From assembly GCA_016793045.1 (NCBI GenBank), contig JAEUKZ010000240.1, forward strand, positions 1-32,778: a stretch of 32,778 bases of DNA, given 5' to 3'. Origin of the DNA: Alphaproteobacteria bacterium. GTDB lineage: Bacteria; Pseudomonadota; Alphaproteobacteria; CACIAM-22H2. The position numbers were made by a program, and so were the translations under genes. Under the pieces are notes generated by a model. That model ran no database searches and was not told the DNA's origin. It saw nothing but the letters and a program-made list of their open reading frames with translations. Below, in pieces: positions 1 to 8,008 of this stretch. How positions within the stretch are numbered: position 1 is the stretch's first letter; every line of letters starts with the position of its first letter.

Positions 1-51
1 GCCGTCGCGCTTGTACGCGTCGACCTGCTGCTGGGTCAGGACCTTTGGCAT
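1..51 (-). CDS. Phytanoyl-CoA dioxygenase-family protein, N-terminal fragment (runs off the window)
   Basis: Only the first 17 codons are inside the window, beginning MPKVLTQQQVDAYKRDG. The pattern LT-x-x-Q-V-x-x-Y-x-R-D-G is typical of the N-terminus of PhyH-type Fe(II)/2-oxoglutarate dioxygenases, which hydroxylate organic acids or acyl-CoAs in the cytoplasm. A purine-rich stretch (GAGGGAG) lies about 8 nt upstream of the ATG. The gene follows the TRAP large permease by 34 nt on the same strand, so it is probably the last visible gene of that operon. A second, complete PhyH gene sits at 19452-20294, also in an operon with a TRAP system. No catalytic residues are visible, so the call rests on the N-terminal motif and context. 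Confidence 0.5.
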   Translation of the reverse strand, partial: MPKVLTQQQVDAYKRDG

Positions 52-85
52 AACCCTTACTCCCTCTTTCAATGCCCGTGCGGCT

Positions 86-1372
86 TCATCCGAACGCCCA
101 GTTCGGCAGGAACAGCACGAGCCACGGCACGTAGGTGATCAGGAACAGAACCGCGAACATCGCGGCCATGAACGGCAAGGCCTCGATCGTAAACTTGTCG
201 AGCGGGACCTTCATGATCGCGGCCGTCGTGTACATCAGCGTGCCGACCGGCGGCGTCACCCCGCCGATCGTCAGGTTGACCACGATGACCAGTCCGAAAT
301 GCACCGGGTCGATGCCGACGCTGGTGATAACGGGCACGAAGATCGGCGTGAGCAGGATCAGCGCCGCGGTGCCTTCGATCAGCATGCCGACGATGATCAG
401 CCCGACATTGATGATCAGCAGCAGCAGCCAGGGCTCGCGGGTGACCGTGACGAGCCAGCCCGCGATCGTGCGCGGGATGCGCTCCCACGTCATGTAGTAG
501 GCGAAGGCCGAGGCGCAGCAGATGATGATCATGATGACGGCGGTCGACAGCGCGGCCTCCAGCATGATCTCGGGCAGCTTGCCGACCGTCAGCTCGCGAT
601 GCCAGAAGAACCCGATCGCCAGCGCGTAGAGCACGGCCATCGCGCCGGCCTCGGTGGGCGTGAAGATCCCGTAGCGCAGGCCGATCAGGATGAACGCCGC
701 GATCGACAGGGCGCCGAGCGCTTCGACGAACGTTCTGCCGACTTCCGCCAGCGGCGCGCGATGGGGCCGTTCGGGCTTGTAGCCGCGCTTGCGCGCGACC
801 AGGTTGACCGCGAGCATCAGGCTGGCGCAGAGCAGAATGCCGGGCACGATCCCGCCGACGAAGAGCCGACCCACCGACACGTCGGCGAGGAAGCCGTAGA
901 CGATGAGGCCGATTCCGGGCGGGATGATCGGCGTGATGACGGAAGCGCTCGCGGTGATCGCCGCCGCGAAGGCCGGCGTGTAACCGCGCCGGACCATCTC
1001 CGGCCCGAGCATCTTGGCCTGCATCGCGGCGTCGGCATTGGCCGAAGCGGACATCCCACCCATCAGCGTGGCGAGCACGACGTTGACCTGGCCGAGCGCG
1101 CCCATCCAGTGGCCGACCAGCGCGTCGGCAAATGCCATCAGCCGGCGCGTGATGCCGGCGTGGTTCATGATCACGCCGGCAAGGATGAAGAACGGCACCG
1201 CGAGCAGCGGGAACGAATCGGTCGGCGCGATCAGGCGCTGCACGAAAATGTCGGTCGGCAGGCCGTCGGCGAAGACCATGAAGTAGACCAGCGCCGAGAT
1301 CCCCATCGCGAAGCCGACGGGAACGCGGATCGCGAAGAACACGAACATCAGCAGGAGCGGAATGAACGCCAT
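86..1372 (-). CDS. TRAP transporter large permease (DctM type)
   Basis: A 428-residue protein made almost entirely of hydrophobic segments, the usual length and layout of a DctM subunit (12 or more membrane helices, inner membrane). Family signatures include the segment around residues 115-165 (GGMSASANADAAMQ, then a stretch ending TPIIPPG) and a C-terminal copy ending GGVTPPVG. DctM carries out sodium-coupled translocation of organic acids delivered by the periplasmic DctP protein. It lies 3 nt downstream of the small permease and 34 nt upstream of a PhyH-type gene, all on the minus strand. The substrate cannot be read from the sequence. Confidence 0.95.
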   Translation of the reverse strand: MAFIPLLLMFVFFAIRVPVGFAMGISALVYFMVFADGLPTDIFVQRLIAPTDSFPLLAVPFFILAGVIMNHAGITRRLMAFADALVGHWMGALGQVNVVLATLMGGMSASANADAAMQAKMLGPEMVRRGYTPAFAAAITASASVITPIIPPGIGLIVYGFLADVSVGRLFVGGIVPGILLCASLMLAVNLVARKRGYKPERPHRAPLAEVGRTFVEALGALSIAAFILIGLRYGIFTPTEAGAMAVLYALAIGFFWHRELTVGKLPEIMLEAALSTAVIMIIICCASAFAYYMTWERIPRTIAGWLVTVTREPWLLLLIINVGLIIVGMLIEGTAALILLTPIFVPVITSVGIDPVHFGLVIVVNLTIGGVTPPVGTLMYTTAAIMKVPLDKFTIEALPFMAAMFAVLFLITYVPWLVLFLPNWAFG

Positions 1373-1375
1373 GGC

Positions 1376-1894
1376 TCAATCCCTTCCGGGACCGACCCAG
1401 CGCGGGGCGGCGGCCTGGGCGTAGCGGATGGTCATCAGAACGAAGCCGACCGTCGCGCTCATGTAGTGGATCGCGTAGGGCATGTGGAGCGACGGCGTCG
1501 GATTGTCCCAGTTGTCCATGGTGAAGCCCCAGGACACCCAGGAAATGTAGAGACAGAACGCAAACATCATCGCGTCGACGGCCATCAGGATCAGCCGCTT
1601 TCCTGTCGGCGGCAGCGAATCCACCAGCATGTCGATCGCCACGTGCAGGCCGCGTTTGAAGCCGGCGGCCGAGCCGATGAAGATCAGCCAGGCGAAGGCC
1701 GCGGCGCTGATCTCTCCCGCCCAGGTCGCCGGCGTCGCCGTGATGTATCGGGTGATGACGGCCCAGCAGACCGACAGCACGATGAATGCGAGTGCGAGGC
1801 AGGCAAGCGCCTCCTCCGCGTTCGCGGCAATGCCGCCGGCAAAGGTCTGACCTTCGCCGGCGGTCTCCGCCGACCCCAAAGCCCCATCGTTCAT
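1376..1894 (-). CDS. TRAP transporter small permease (DctQ type)
   Basis: A 172-residue protein with four hydrophobic segments. It shows the DctQ pattern of a Trp/Glu-containing loop after the first helices (ATPATWAGEISAAAFAWL) and a positively charged GFKRGLHVAIDML segment. DctQ pairs with DctM in the inner membrane. The first 30 or so residues are hydrophilic and Ala/Glu-rich before the first helix. It sits between the substrate-binding protein (15 nt upstream) and the large permease (3 nt downstream), the standard P-Q-M order. The ribosome binding site is weak, so coupling to dctP translation is possible. Confidence 0.92.
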   Translation of the reverse strand: MNDGALGSAETAGEGQTFAGGIAANAEEALACLALAFIVLSVCWAVITRYITATPATWAGEISAAAFAWLIFIGSAAGFKRGLHVAIDMLVDSLPPTGKRLILMAVDAMMFAFCLYISWVSWGFTMDNWDNPTPSLHMPYAIHYMSATVGFVLMTIRYAQAAAPRWVGPGRD

Positions 1895-1909
1895 GTACGT
1901 ACGCTTCTG

Positions 1910-2905
1910 TCAGGCGGCGGCGAGAATCGCGCGCACACGGTCGTAGAGTCCGGGCGACCAGCCCGGGATCGCCGAGTAGACGCTCGCCGTCGCCCGCGTC
2001 ATCGCCGGAATGTCGATGTCGCGCACCACTTGAATGTTCGCAGCCTCGAAGCGCCGGATCAGGTCGTCATTGGCGGCCATCGTGAGTTGGGTGAGATGGT
2101 CGCCCATCTTGGCGCCCTCCTCGACCAGCATCGTCTGCACGTCCTGCGGGAAACGGCGATAGACCTGCTCGTTCATCACCAGCCCGATCCAGGCGTTGAA
2201 GTGGTTGGTGAGCGAGATCACGCGGCGCGTCTCATGCAGGCGCGAGCCCCACAGCGAGGCGAGCGGCGCCTCGACCGCCTCGACGACGTTCTGCGACAGC
2301 GCGTTGTAGACTTCCGGCCAGGGCACCGTCACCGGGCGGGTGCCGAGCGCCCGGAAGGTCTCGAGCCACATCTGCGTCGGCGGCACGCGGAAGGCGACGC
2401 CGCGCATGTCGTCCGGATTGCGCAGCGGCTTGGTTCCGAGCGAATGGCGCGGACCGAAGAAGCCGTTCATGGTGACGATGCGCATGCGCTGCTGCGCCGA
2501 GCGCTCGATCAGCTCGCGATACCAGTCCGAGCGCAGGATCTTGCGATAGTCCAACGGGTTCGTGAGCAGATAGGGCCCGTTGAGCACGCCCCAGTCGGGA
2601 ATGAAGTCGCTGACGCCCGACGGGTCGACGAGCGACATCACGTTGGCGCCCTGGCGCACGAGCTCGAAGATTTCGCGGTTGCCGCCGAGCTGGCCGGCGC
2701 CGAAGACCTGGATCTGCACGCGATTGTTGGTGCGCTGCGCGACATTGCGCGCCATCCATTCGCACGCGTCGTGCGCCGGCTCGGCCTGCGACAGCACGTG
2801 GGCGATGCGCAGCGTGATCGTCTGCTGCGCTGCAGCAGGGCGAATGAAGGGCGCTGCGAGCGAAGCAAGCGCGGTCGTGGCCACGAGGCGTCGGCGTGAG
2901 ATCAT
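1910..2905 (-). CDS. TRAP transporter substrate-binding protein (DctP type)
   Basis: A 331-residue periplasmic solute receptor. The ATG at 2905 is chosen because it follows a good GGGAGG site and opens with a signal peptide. The leader MISRRRLVATT runs to a PAAA-Q cleavage site near residue 27, and its SRRRL motif resembles a Tat signal. The mature part starts with the family pattern TLRIAHVLS. It contains the conserved Arg region (GVAFRVPPTQMW) and the segment GTRPVTVPWPEVYNAL, both characteristic of DctP ligand binding. It is the first gene of the TRAP operon and diverges from the IclR regulator at 3118, which probably controls it. An in-frame extension back to 3028 lacks a ribosome site and would bury the signal peptide. 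Confidence 0.94.
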   Translation of the reverse strand: MISRRRLVATTALASLAAPFIRPAAAQQTITLRIAHVLSQAEPAHDACEWMARNVAQRTNNRVQIQVFGAGQLGGNREIFELVRQGANVMSLVDPSGVSDFIPDWGVLNGPYLLTNPLDYRKILRSDWYRELIERSAQQRMRIVTMNGFFGPRHSLGTKPLRNPDDMRGVAFRVPPTQMWLETFRALGTRPVTVPWPEVYNALSQNVVEAVEAPLASLWGSRLHETRRVISLTNHFNAWIGLVMNEQVYRRFPQDVQTMLVEEGAKMGDHLTQLTMAANDDLIRRFEAANIQVVRDIDIPAMTRATASVYSAIPGWSPGLYDRVRAILAAA

Positions 2906-3117
2906 GTTCCCTCCCGAGGGATTTGGGTTCGATCCGGTCGATCGGCCGCGCAAACCGGGCAGTCCGGACCGATGTGTCGTAACCGACAGGTCGGAGCCGC
3001 GCCGCGCATCTGCGACGAACGGTCGCAATTTTCATGGACAGTAGTCAGTTTCACTCTTGAAAGCAACGTCCGATGACAAATCTTCTCGCGGAGGGCGGCG
3101 CGACCTAAGATGTAACG
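2906..3117. promoter_or_regulatory. Divergent control region between TRAP operon and IclR gene, with palindrome 2975-2988
   Basis: This 212-nt gap separates two divergent starts and must hold both promoters. It contains the inverted repeat TGTCG-TAAC-CGACA at 2975-2988 and the 8-bp palindrome GTCCGGAC at 2962-2969. Both are plausible operators for the adjacent IclR protein, which usually binds short palindromes near its own promoter. No hexamer pair stands out. A poor minus-strand candidate pair (TTGCTT, 17 nt, TACTGT) lies around 3022-3050. Operator and promoter assignments are inferences. Confidence 0.4.
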
Positions 3118-3942
3118 ATGGCAAAGAATCACAACAAGCCGGCAGCTGCAGGGGAACGCGCCAAGCGCGACGAGCAGGCGCGCTATTCGGCGCCGGCGCT
3201 CGACAAGGGACTCGACATCCTCGAACTGCTCGCCGATGAGCCCGAAGGAGCGACGCAGAGCGAGATCGCGCGGCGGCTCGACCGCTCGATCAGCGAGATC
3301 TTCCGCATGCTGATGACGCTCGAACGGCGCGGCTATGTCGTGCAGCTGCAGCCGGGCCAGCGCTACTCGCTCTCGCTCAAGCTGTTCGAGATCAGTCACC
3401 GCCATCCGCCGATGCGCCGGCTGCTGACCAAGGCGCTGCCGCTGATGGGGTCGGTCGCCGCCGAAACACATCAATCCTGCCATCTCGCGATCATCCGCGA
3501 GGGCCGCCTGATGGTCGTCGCGCATGTCGACAGCCCGCATCGGTTCGGCGGGTTCGCCGTGCGCGAAGGCGCGATCGAGGATCTGTTCCTCGCGTCGTCG
3601 GGCTTCGTCATCCTCGCGCATCAGACGCCCGAGCGGCAGCGCCAGATCGTCGATTCGTGGCGCTCGCTCAATCGCGGCAAGCAGCCGCCGCGCAGCCTTG
3701 CGGCCCATCTCAGGCGCATCCGCAGGCTCGGCTACGAGGAGACGGTGAGCTATCGCGTGCGCGGCATCATCAACATGAGTTTTCCGATCATCGATGCGTC
3801 GGGCGGCGCGGTGGCCGCCATCACCGTGCCGTACCTCCAGGAGATCGGGTCGCACATCACCGATGCGCATGTCCGCACGGCGCTCGGCAAGGCTGCGGCG
3901 CGGCTGTCGCGCGAACTCGGCAGCCTCGGCACGCGCGCCTGA
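3118..3942 (+). CDS. IclR-family transcriptional regulator
   Basis: A 274-residue cytoplasmic DNA-binding protein. Residues about 25-85 form the IclR winged helix-turn-helix (ALDKGLDILELLADEP, then SEIARRLDRSISEIFRMLMTLERRGYV), followed by the effector-binding domain (about 100-265). That domain contains the typical VAHVDSPHRFG strand and a late segment INMSFPIIDASGGAVAAITVP. The first 22 residues are a charged Lys/Arg-rich tail before the wHTH. The ribosome site is weak; an ATG nine bases upstream is followed at once by TAA, so 3118 is the sensible start. It diverges from the TRAP operon and converges (5-nt gap) with the acyl-CoA dehydrogenase operon. Its likely targets are one or both of these; its effector is unknown. 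Confidence 0.93.
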   Translation: MAKNHNKPAAAGERAKRDEQARYSAPALDKGLDILELLADEPEGATQSEIARRLDRSISEIFRMLMTLERRGYVVQLQPGQRYSLSLKLFEISHRHPPMRRLLTKALPLMGSVAAETHQSCHLAIIREGRLMVVAHVDSPHRFGGFAVREGAIEDLFLASSGFVILAHQTPERQRQIVDSWRSLNRGKQPPRSLAAHLRRIRRLGYEETVSYRVRGIINMSFPIIDASGGAVAAITVPYLQEIGSHITDAHVRTALGKAAARLSRELGSLGTRA

Positions 3943-3947
3943 CGGGG

Positions 3948-5096
3948 TCAATCCGGCTCGAGGCCGCCCGATGCGGCGAGCCGGCAGAGATGATGGTCGG
4001 CGTCGCCGAACAGCGTGTCGATCGTCGTCAGCCGCTTGAAGGCGTGCCCGGCCTTGCATTCCGCCGTCATGCCGATGCCGCCATGAAGCTGGATGGCCTG
4101 CTGGCCGACGAAGCGGCCCGATCGCCCGATCTGGATCTTCGCCGCGGCGATGTGGCGGTGACGCAAGAGATGATCGGATTCGGCAACCATCATCGTCGCC
4201 AGCATCGCCATGCTGCGCGCCTGTTCGACCGCGACATACATGTCTGCGGCGCGGTGCTGCAGCGCCTGGAACGAGCCGATCGCGGCGCCGAACTGGCGGC
4301 GCGTCCTGAGATGGTCCACCGTCTGCGCGTGCAGGGCGAGCATCACGCCGACGGCCTCGGCCGCGAGTGCGGCCATCGCCTCGTCGACGACGCGTTCGAC
4401 GACGGGCAGCGCGCCCTCCGGATCGCCGAGCGCGGCGACCGCATCGACGCGGACATTCGCGAGCGCGACGTGCGCGGCGCGCCGTCCGTCCTGCGTCGCA
4501 TAGCCGCGTCGCGTCACCCCGTCGGCCCCTGCATCGACGGCGAATAGGCCGATGCCGCCGCGGTCGCGCCGGCCGCCGGCGGTCCGCGCCGTGACCAGAA
4601 GAACATCCGCGCTGTCGCCATGCAGAACGACCATCTTCTCGCCGTCGAGGATCCACGCGCCGCCGTCGCGCCGAGCGCGGCAGGCGACGTCGTGGAGATC
4701 GTAGCGCGACTGCCGTTCGGTATGCGCGAAGGCGAGGATGAGACCGCCGGACGCGACACGCGGCAGCAGCGACGACTTCTGCTCCGCGCTTGCGCAATGG
4801 CGCAACAGTCCGGCGCCGAGGACGACCGTCGCCAGATACGGCTCGAGCGCCAGCGCGCGGCCGAATTCCTCCATCGCGATCATCGTTTCGACCGGTCCGC
4901 CGCCGCTGCCGCCATGCGCCGCGTCGAACGAAAGGGCAAGCAGTCCCATTTCGGCGAGCCGCGACCAGACTTCGCGGCTCCATCCGGTCTCCGACCTGGC
5001 ATAGGTGTCGCGCTGCGCGAAGGCATAGTGACCGGCCAGAAGGCGGCCGATGACGTCCTTGAACAGCGACTGCTCTTCGCTCAGGTCGAAATCCAT
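3948..5096 (-). CDS. Acyl-CoA dehydrogenase, small subunit of a paired (PimD-like) enzyme
   Basis: A 382-residue FAD-dependent acyl-CoA dehydrogenase fold. It opens MDFDLSEEQSLFKD, has the middle beta-domain near residues 120-230, and carries the C-terminal motifs RRQFGAAIGSFQALQH and QLHGGIGMTAE. The sequence resembles the small subunit of pimeloyl-CoA dehydrogenase-type pairs. Its start codon lies 1 nt after the stop of the larger dehydrogenase, which implies translational coupling and a hetero-oligomer. The C-terminal segment that holds the catalytic Glu of medium-chain enzymes reads TLFGDADHH instead. The active site probably lies in the partner or in the pair together. Start 5096 was chosen over a longer in-frame extension that overlaps the upstream gene. 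Confidence 0.9.
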   Translation of the reverse strand: MDFDLSEEQSLFKDVIGRLLAGHYAFAQRDTYARSETGWSREVWSRLAEMGLLALSFDAAHGGSGGGPVETMIAMEEFGRALALEPYLATVVLGAGLLRHCASAEQKSSLLPRVASGGLILAFAHTERQSRYDLHDVACRARRDGGAWILDGEKMVVLHGDSADVLLVTARTAGGRRDRGGIGLFAVDAGADGVTRRGYATQDGRRAAHVALANVRVDAVAALGDPEGALPVVERVVDEAMAALAAEAVGVMLALHAQTVDHLRTRRQFGAAIGSFQALQHRAADMYVAVEQARSMAMLATMMVAESDHLLRHRHIAAAKIQIGRSGRFVGQQAIQLHGGIGMTAECKAGHAFKRLTTIDTLFGDADHHLCRLAASGGLEPD

Positions 5097-5097
5097 G

Positions 5098-6297
5098 TCA
5101 CAGCCCCAGGATCGCCTTGGCGATGATGTTCCTCTGGATCTCGTTCGAGCCGCCGTAGATCGAGACCTTGCGATGGTTGAAGTAGGACGGTGCGACGGTT
5201 GCGGCCCAGTCGGGGCCGATCGGCGGTTCGTTCCAACCGTCCTCCTGCTGGGGCTGCCAGGGCAGCGCATGGGGTCCGGCGACCTCCAGCAGCAGCTCGG
5301 TCGTCGCCTGCTGCAACTCCGAACCCTTGAGCTTGAGGATCGATGAGACGGGGTCGGGTTTGCCGCGTTCGCTCTTCCGCTCGCCGGCGACGACACGCAG
5401 CAGGGTCATCTCAAGCGCCTTGAGCTCGACTTCGATCGCGGTCAGCCTTTCGCGGAAGCGGCGGTTGTCGAGCATCGTGCCTTCGCCGTCGCGCTCCTGC
5501 GCCGCGATGCGGCGGATGCGGCGCAGCCATTCCTTGGTCTGGCCGACCCGGGCGATGCCGGTACGCTCGTTGCCGAGCAGGAACTTGGCATAGTCCCAGC
5601 CCTCGTTCTCGGCACCGACGAGGTTCTCCACCGGCACGCGCACGTCGTCGAGGAACACCTCGTTGATTTCGAATCCGCCGTCGATGGTCTGAATCGGGCG
5701 CACGGTGATGCCGGGCGTGCGCATGTCGACGAGCAGGAACGAGATGCCCTTCTGCTTCTTCGCCGCCGGATCGGTGCGCACCAGGCAGAACATCCAGTCC
5801 GCGTGCTGCGCGAAGGTCGTCCAGGTCTTCTGGCCGTTGACCACGTAGTGGCCGCCATCGCGCCGCGCGGCGGTGCGCAGCGATGCGAGGTCCGAGCCCG
5901 CGCCCGGCTCCGAGAAACCCTGGCACCACCAGTCGTCGAGATTGGCGATGCGCGGCAGGAATCGCCGCTTCTGCGCCTCGTTGCCGAAGGCGATGATGAC
6001 CGGACCGACCATGTTGACGCCGAACGACAGCATCTGCGGCGCGCCCGACTGCTGCAGCGCGTCCAGAAAGATGTACTGGCGGACCGGGTCCCAGCCGGTG
6101 CCGCCCCGTTCGACCGGCCAGTGCGGCACCGCCCAGCCCTTCGCGTTGAGGATGCGCGTCCACGCGACGACGTCGTCCTTGGAGAAAGGGCGGCCGAGCG
6201 CCGCCTTCGTCCTGAGCGGCTCGGGCAAGGCGGCGGCGATGAAGCCCCGCACCTCGGCCCGGAAGGCCAGTTCGTCGCTGGTGAAGCGGAGGTCCAT
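5098..6297 (-). CDS. Acyl-CoA dehydrogenase, large subunit of a paired (PimC-like) enzyme
   Basis: A 399-residue acyl-CoA dehydrogenase starting MDLRFTSDELAFRAEV. It has the FAD-binding segment CQGFSEPGAGSDLASL (residues about 125-140), the strand NGQKTWTTFAQHADW, and the C-terminal IYGGSNEIQRN. The medium-chain-type catalytic Glu near the C-terminus is Gly here (YGGS rather than YEGT). Glu244 in the LGNERTGIA segment occupies the isovaleryl-CoA-type position and is the candidate base (inference). It oxidises an acyl-CoA to the enoyl-CoA and passes electrons to ETF. It sits 16 nt after a CoA ligase and 1 nt before the small subunit. Length and pairing match PimC-type enzymes; the true acyl substrate is unknown. 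Confidence 0.92.
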   Translation of the reverse strand: MDLRFTSDELAFRAEVRGFIAAALPEPLRTKAALGRPFSKDDVVAWTRILNAKGWAVPHWPVERGGTGWDPVRQYIFLDALQQSGAPQMLSFGVNMVGPVIIAFGNEAQKRRFLPRIANLDDWWCQGFSEPGAGSDLASLRTAARRDGGHYVVNGQKTWTTFAQHADWMFCLVRTDPAAKKQKGISFLLVDMRTPGITVRPIQTIDGGFEINEVFLDDVRVPVENLVGAENEGWDYAKFLLGNERTGIARVGQTKEWLRRIRRIAAQERDGEGTMLDNRRFRERLTAIEVELKALEMTLLRVVAGERKSERGKPDPVSSILKLKGSELQQATTELLLEVAGPHALPWQPQQEDGWNEPPIGPDWAATVAPSYFNHRKVSIYGGSNEIQRNIIAKAILGL

Positions 6298-6313
6298 CGT
6301 CGGGTCTCCTGGA

Positions 6314-7981
6314 CTAGACGGCCGGCTGCCGGCGCCGCTCCTCCTCGCGCAGGGCAAGGCGCGACAGCTTGCCGACGGCGGTCCGCGGCAGAGCCTCGCG
6401 GATCTCGAGCGCCGCCGGCAGCTCGTGGCGGCCGAGCTTGTCCCGCAGGAACTGCCGCAGCGCGTCGAGCGTGAGCGGCGGCGCGCCCACGCGCAGCGTG
6501 ACGAAAGCCTTGGCCGCCTCGCCGCGATACGGATCGGCGACGCCGACCACCAGGGCCTCCGTGACGTCAGGGTGCTCGTAAATCGCCTGTTCGATCATCT
6601 GCGGATAGACGTTGAAGCCGCCTGAGATGATCATGTCCTTCTTGCGGTCGACCAGGAAGACGTATCCGTCCGCATCCATCCGCCCGACATCACCGGTGAG
6701 GAAGTAGACGCCGGCGAACGCGGCCGCACTCTCTTCCGGGCGGTTCCAGTAGCCTGCGGTCACGTTGCGCCCCTTGATCGCGATCTCGCCGACGGTGTCC
6801 GGCGGCAGGATGCGCCGTGGATCGTCGAGCGCCACGATGGCGATCTCGATTCCCGGCAGCGGCAGGCCGATCGACCCCGGCTTCGCCGGGCCCGCGACCG
6901 GACGATGGGTGCCGGCGGGCGACGTCTCGGTCATTCCCCAGCCGCCGCCGAGCCGCCGTCCCGTCAGCCGCTCGAAGCGCTGCGCCACTTCGAGCGGCAG
7001 CGGCGCGCCGCCGGAACTGCAGTAGCGCAGCGACGACAGGTCGCGCCGCTCGATGCCGGGATGATTGGCGAGCGCGATCCACATCGTCGGCACGCCCTGG
7101 AAGCACGTCGCGCGCCCGACCTCGATGTCATGAAGGGTCCGTTCGACATCGAAGCGCGTGCGCAGCAGGATGACATTGCCGTTGTCGAGGTGCCGCAGCA
7201 GGATCGTCGTCAGCCCGTAGATGTGGAACAGCGGCAGGACGCACAGCACGCGCTCTTTCCCGGGATGCGTAGCGCCCTGCCCGTTCAGCCATTCGTTGTA
7301 CATGCCGACCGCGACGGTCAGGTTGGCGTGGGTCAGCATCGCGCCCTTGGGCAGGCCGGTCGTGCCGCCGGTGTACTGCAGCAGCGCGAGATCGGAGGGG
7401 ACGACCGCCGGCCATGCGGCGGGCGGGACAGTGCCTTCGGTGAAGTCGGCGAGCCGTTGGAGCCGTGTGTCGAAGTCGATCTCCGCGCCCGGCTCCGCCG
7501 CGTCGCCCCACGCGGCCTCTTCGGCGACGATGACGCGATCGAGATGCCCGGCGTCGAGCAGGCGCAGCGCGGCCGGCAGCAGCTCGGCGCGGTCGCTGGC
7601 GATCATCATGCGCGCGCCGCTGTCGCGCAGCTTGTGGGCGAGCACGCGCTCGCCGTCGAGCGGGCTCAACATGACGACGCGCGCGCCGGTCCTCGCACCA
7701 GCGAAGAACGCGATCGGCAGGTCGGGCGTGTTGGGCAGGTGGATCGCCAGCGCGCCGCCGGGACCGATACCCGCGCGCAGCAACGCGGCGGCAAGACGGT
7801 CCACCGCGCGGCCGAGTTCCGCATAGAGGATCGCGCGACCGCGGAAGTCGATGGCGGTGCGCGGACCGTAGGCGCGGACGGCGGCGTCGAACAGCGCCGG
7901 AACGGTCGAAGCGGCGATCGGCGCGTCCCAGCGAACGCCGGCGGGGTAGGAACGCTCCCAGCTGAACGGCCGCTCGATCAT
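6314..7981 (-). CDS. AMP-forming acyl-CoA synthetase (class I adenylate-forming, fatty/organic acid CoA ligase)
   Basis: A 555-residue protein with all signature motifs of the family. These are the P-loop YTGGTTGLPKGAMLTH (residues about 203-218), GGWGMTETSPAG, TGDVGRMDADGYVFLVDRKKDMI with the hinge region, and the C-terminal catalytic lysine in PRTAVGKLS (Lys538). It activates a carboxylic acid with ATP and CoA through an acyl-adenylate. Its neighbours are another CoA ligase (27 nt upstream) and the paired acyl-CoA dehydrogenase (16 nt downstream), so the operon encodes activation followed by alpha,beta-oxidation. No signal peptide is visible. Chain length or aromatic specificity cannot be decided from the motifs. 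Confidence 0.94.
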   Translation of the reverse strand: MIERPFSWERSYPAGVRWDAPIAASTVPALFDAAVRAYGPRTAIDFRGRAILYAELGRAVDRLAAALLRAGIGPGGALAIHLPNTPDLPIAFFAGARTGARVVMLSPLDGERVLAHKLRDSGARMMIASDRAELLPAALRLLDAGHLDRVIVAEEAAWGDAAEPGAEIDFDTRLQRLADFTEGTVPPAAWPAVVPSDLALLQYTGGTTGLPKGAMLTHANLTVAVGMYNEWLNGQGATHPGKERVLCVLPLFHIYGLTTILLRHLDNGNVILLRTRFDVERTLHDIEVGRATCFQGVPTMWIALANHPGIERRDLSSLRYCSSGGAPLPLEVAQRFERLTGRRLGGGWGMTETSPAGTHRPVAGPAKPGSIGLPLPGIEIAIVALDDPRRILPPDTVGEIAIKGRNVTAGYWNRPEESAAAFAGVYFLTGDVGRMDADGYVFLVDRKKDMIISGGFNVYPQMIEQAIYEHPDVTEALVVGVADPYRGEAAKAFVTLRVGAPPLTLDALRQFLRDKLGRHELPAALEIREALPRTAVGKLSRLALREEERRRQPAV

Positions 7982-8008
7982 GGTCGTGCGGGAGGCATCG
8001 GGGCCGAT

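Noticed and set aside
11-2899. 962-codon open frame on the plus strand
   Set aside because: It lies antisense to a clear TRAP operon, is dominated by Arg, His, Asp and Gln with no domain pattern, and is an expected by-product of GC-rich codon use.
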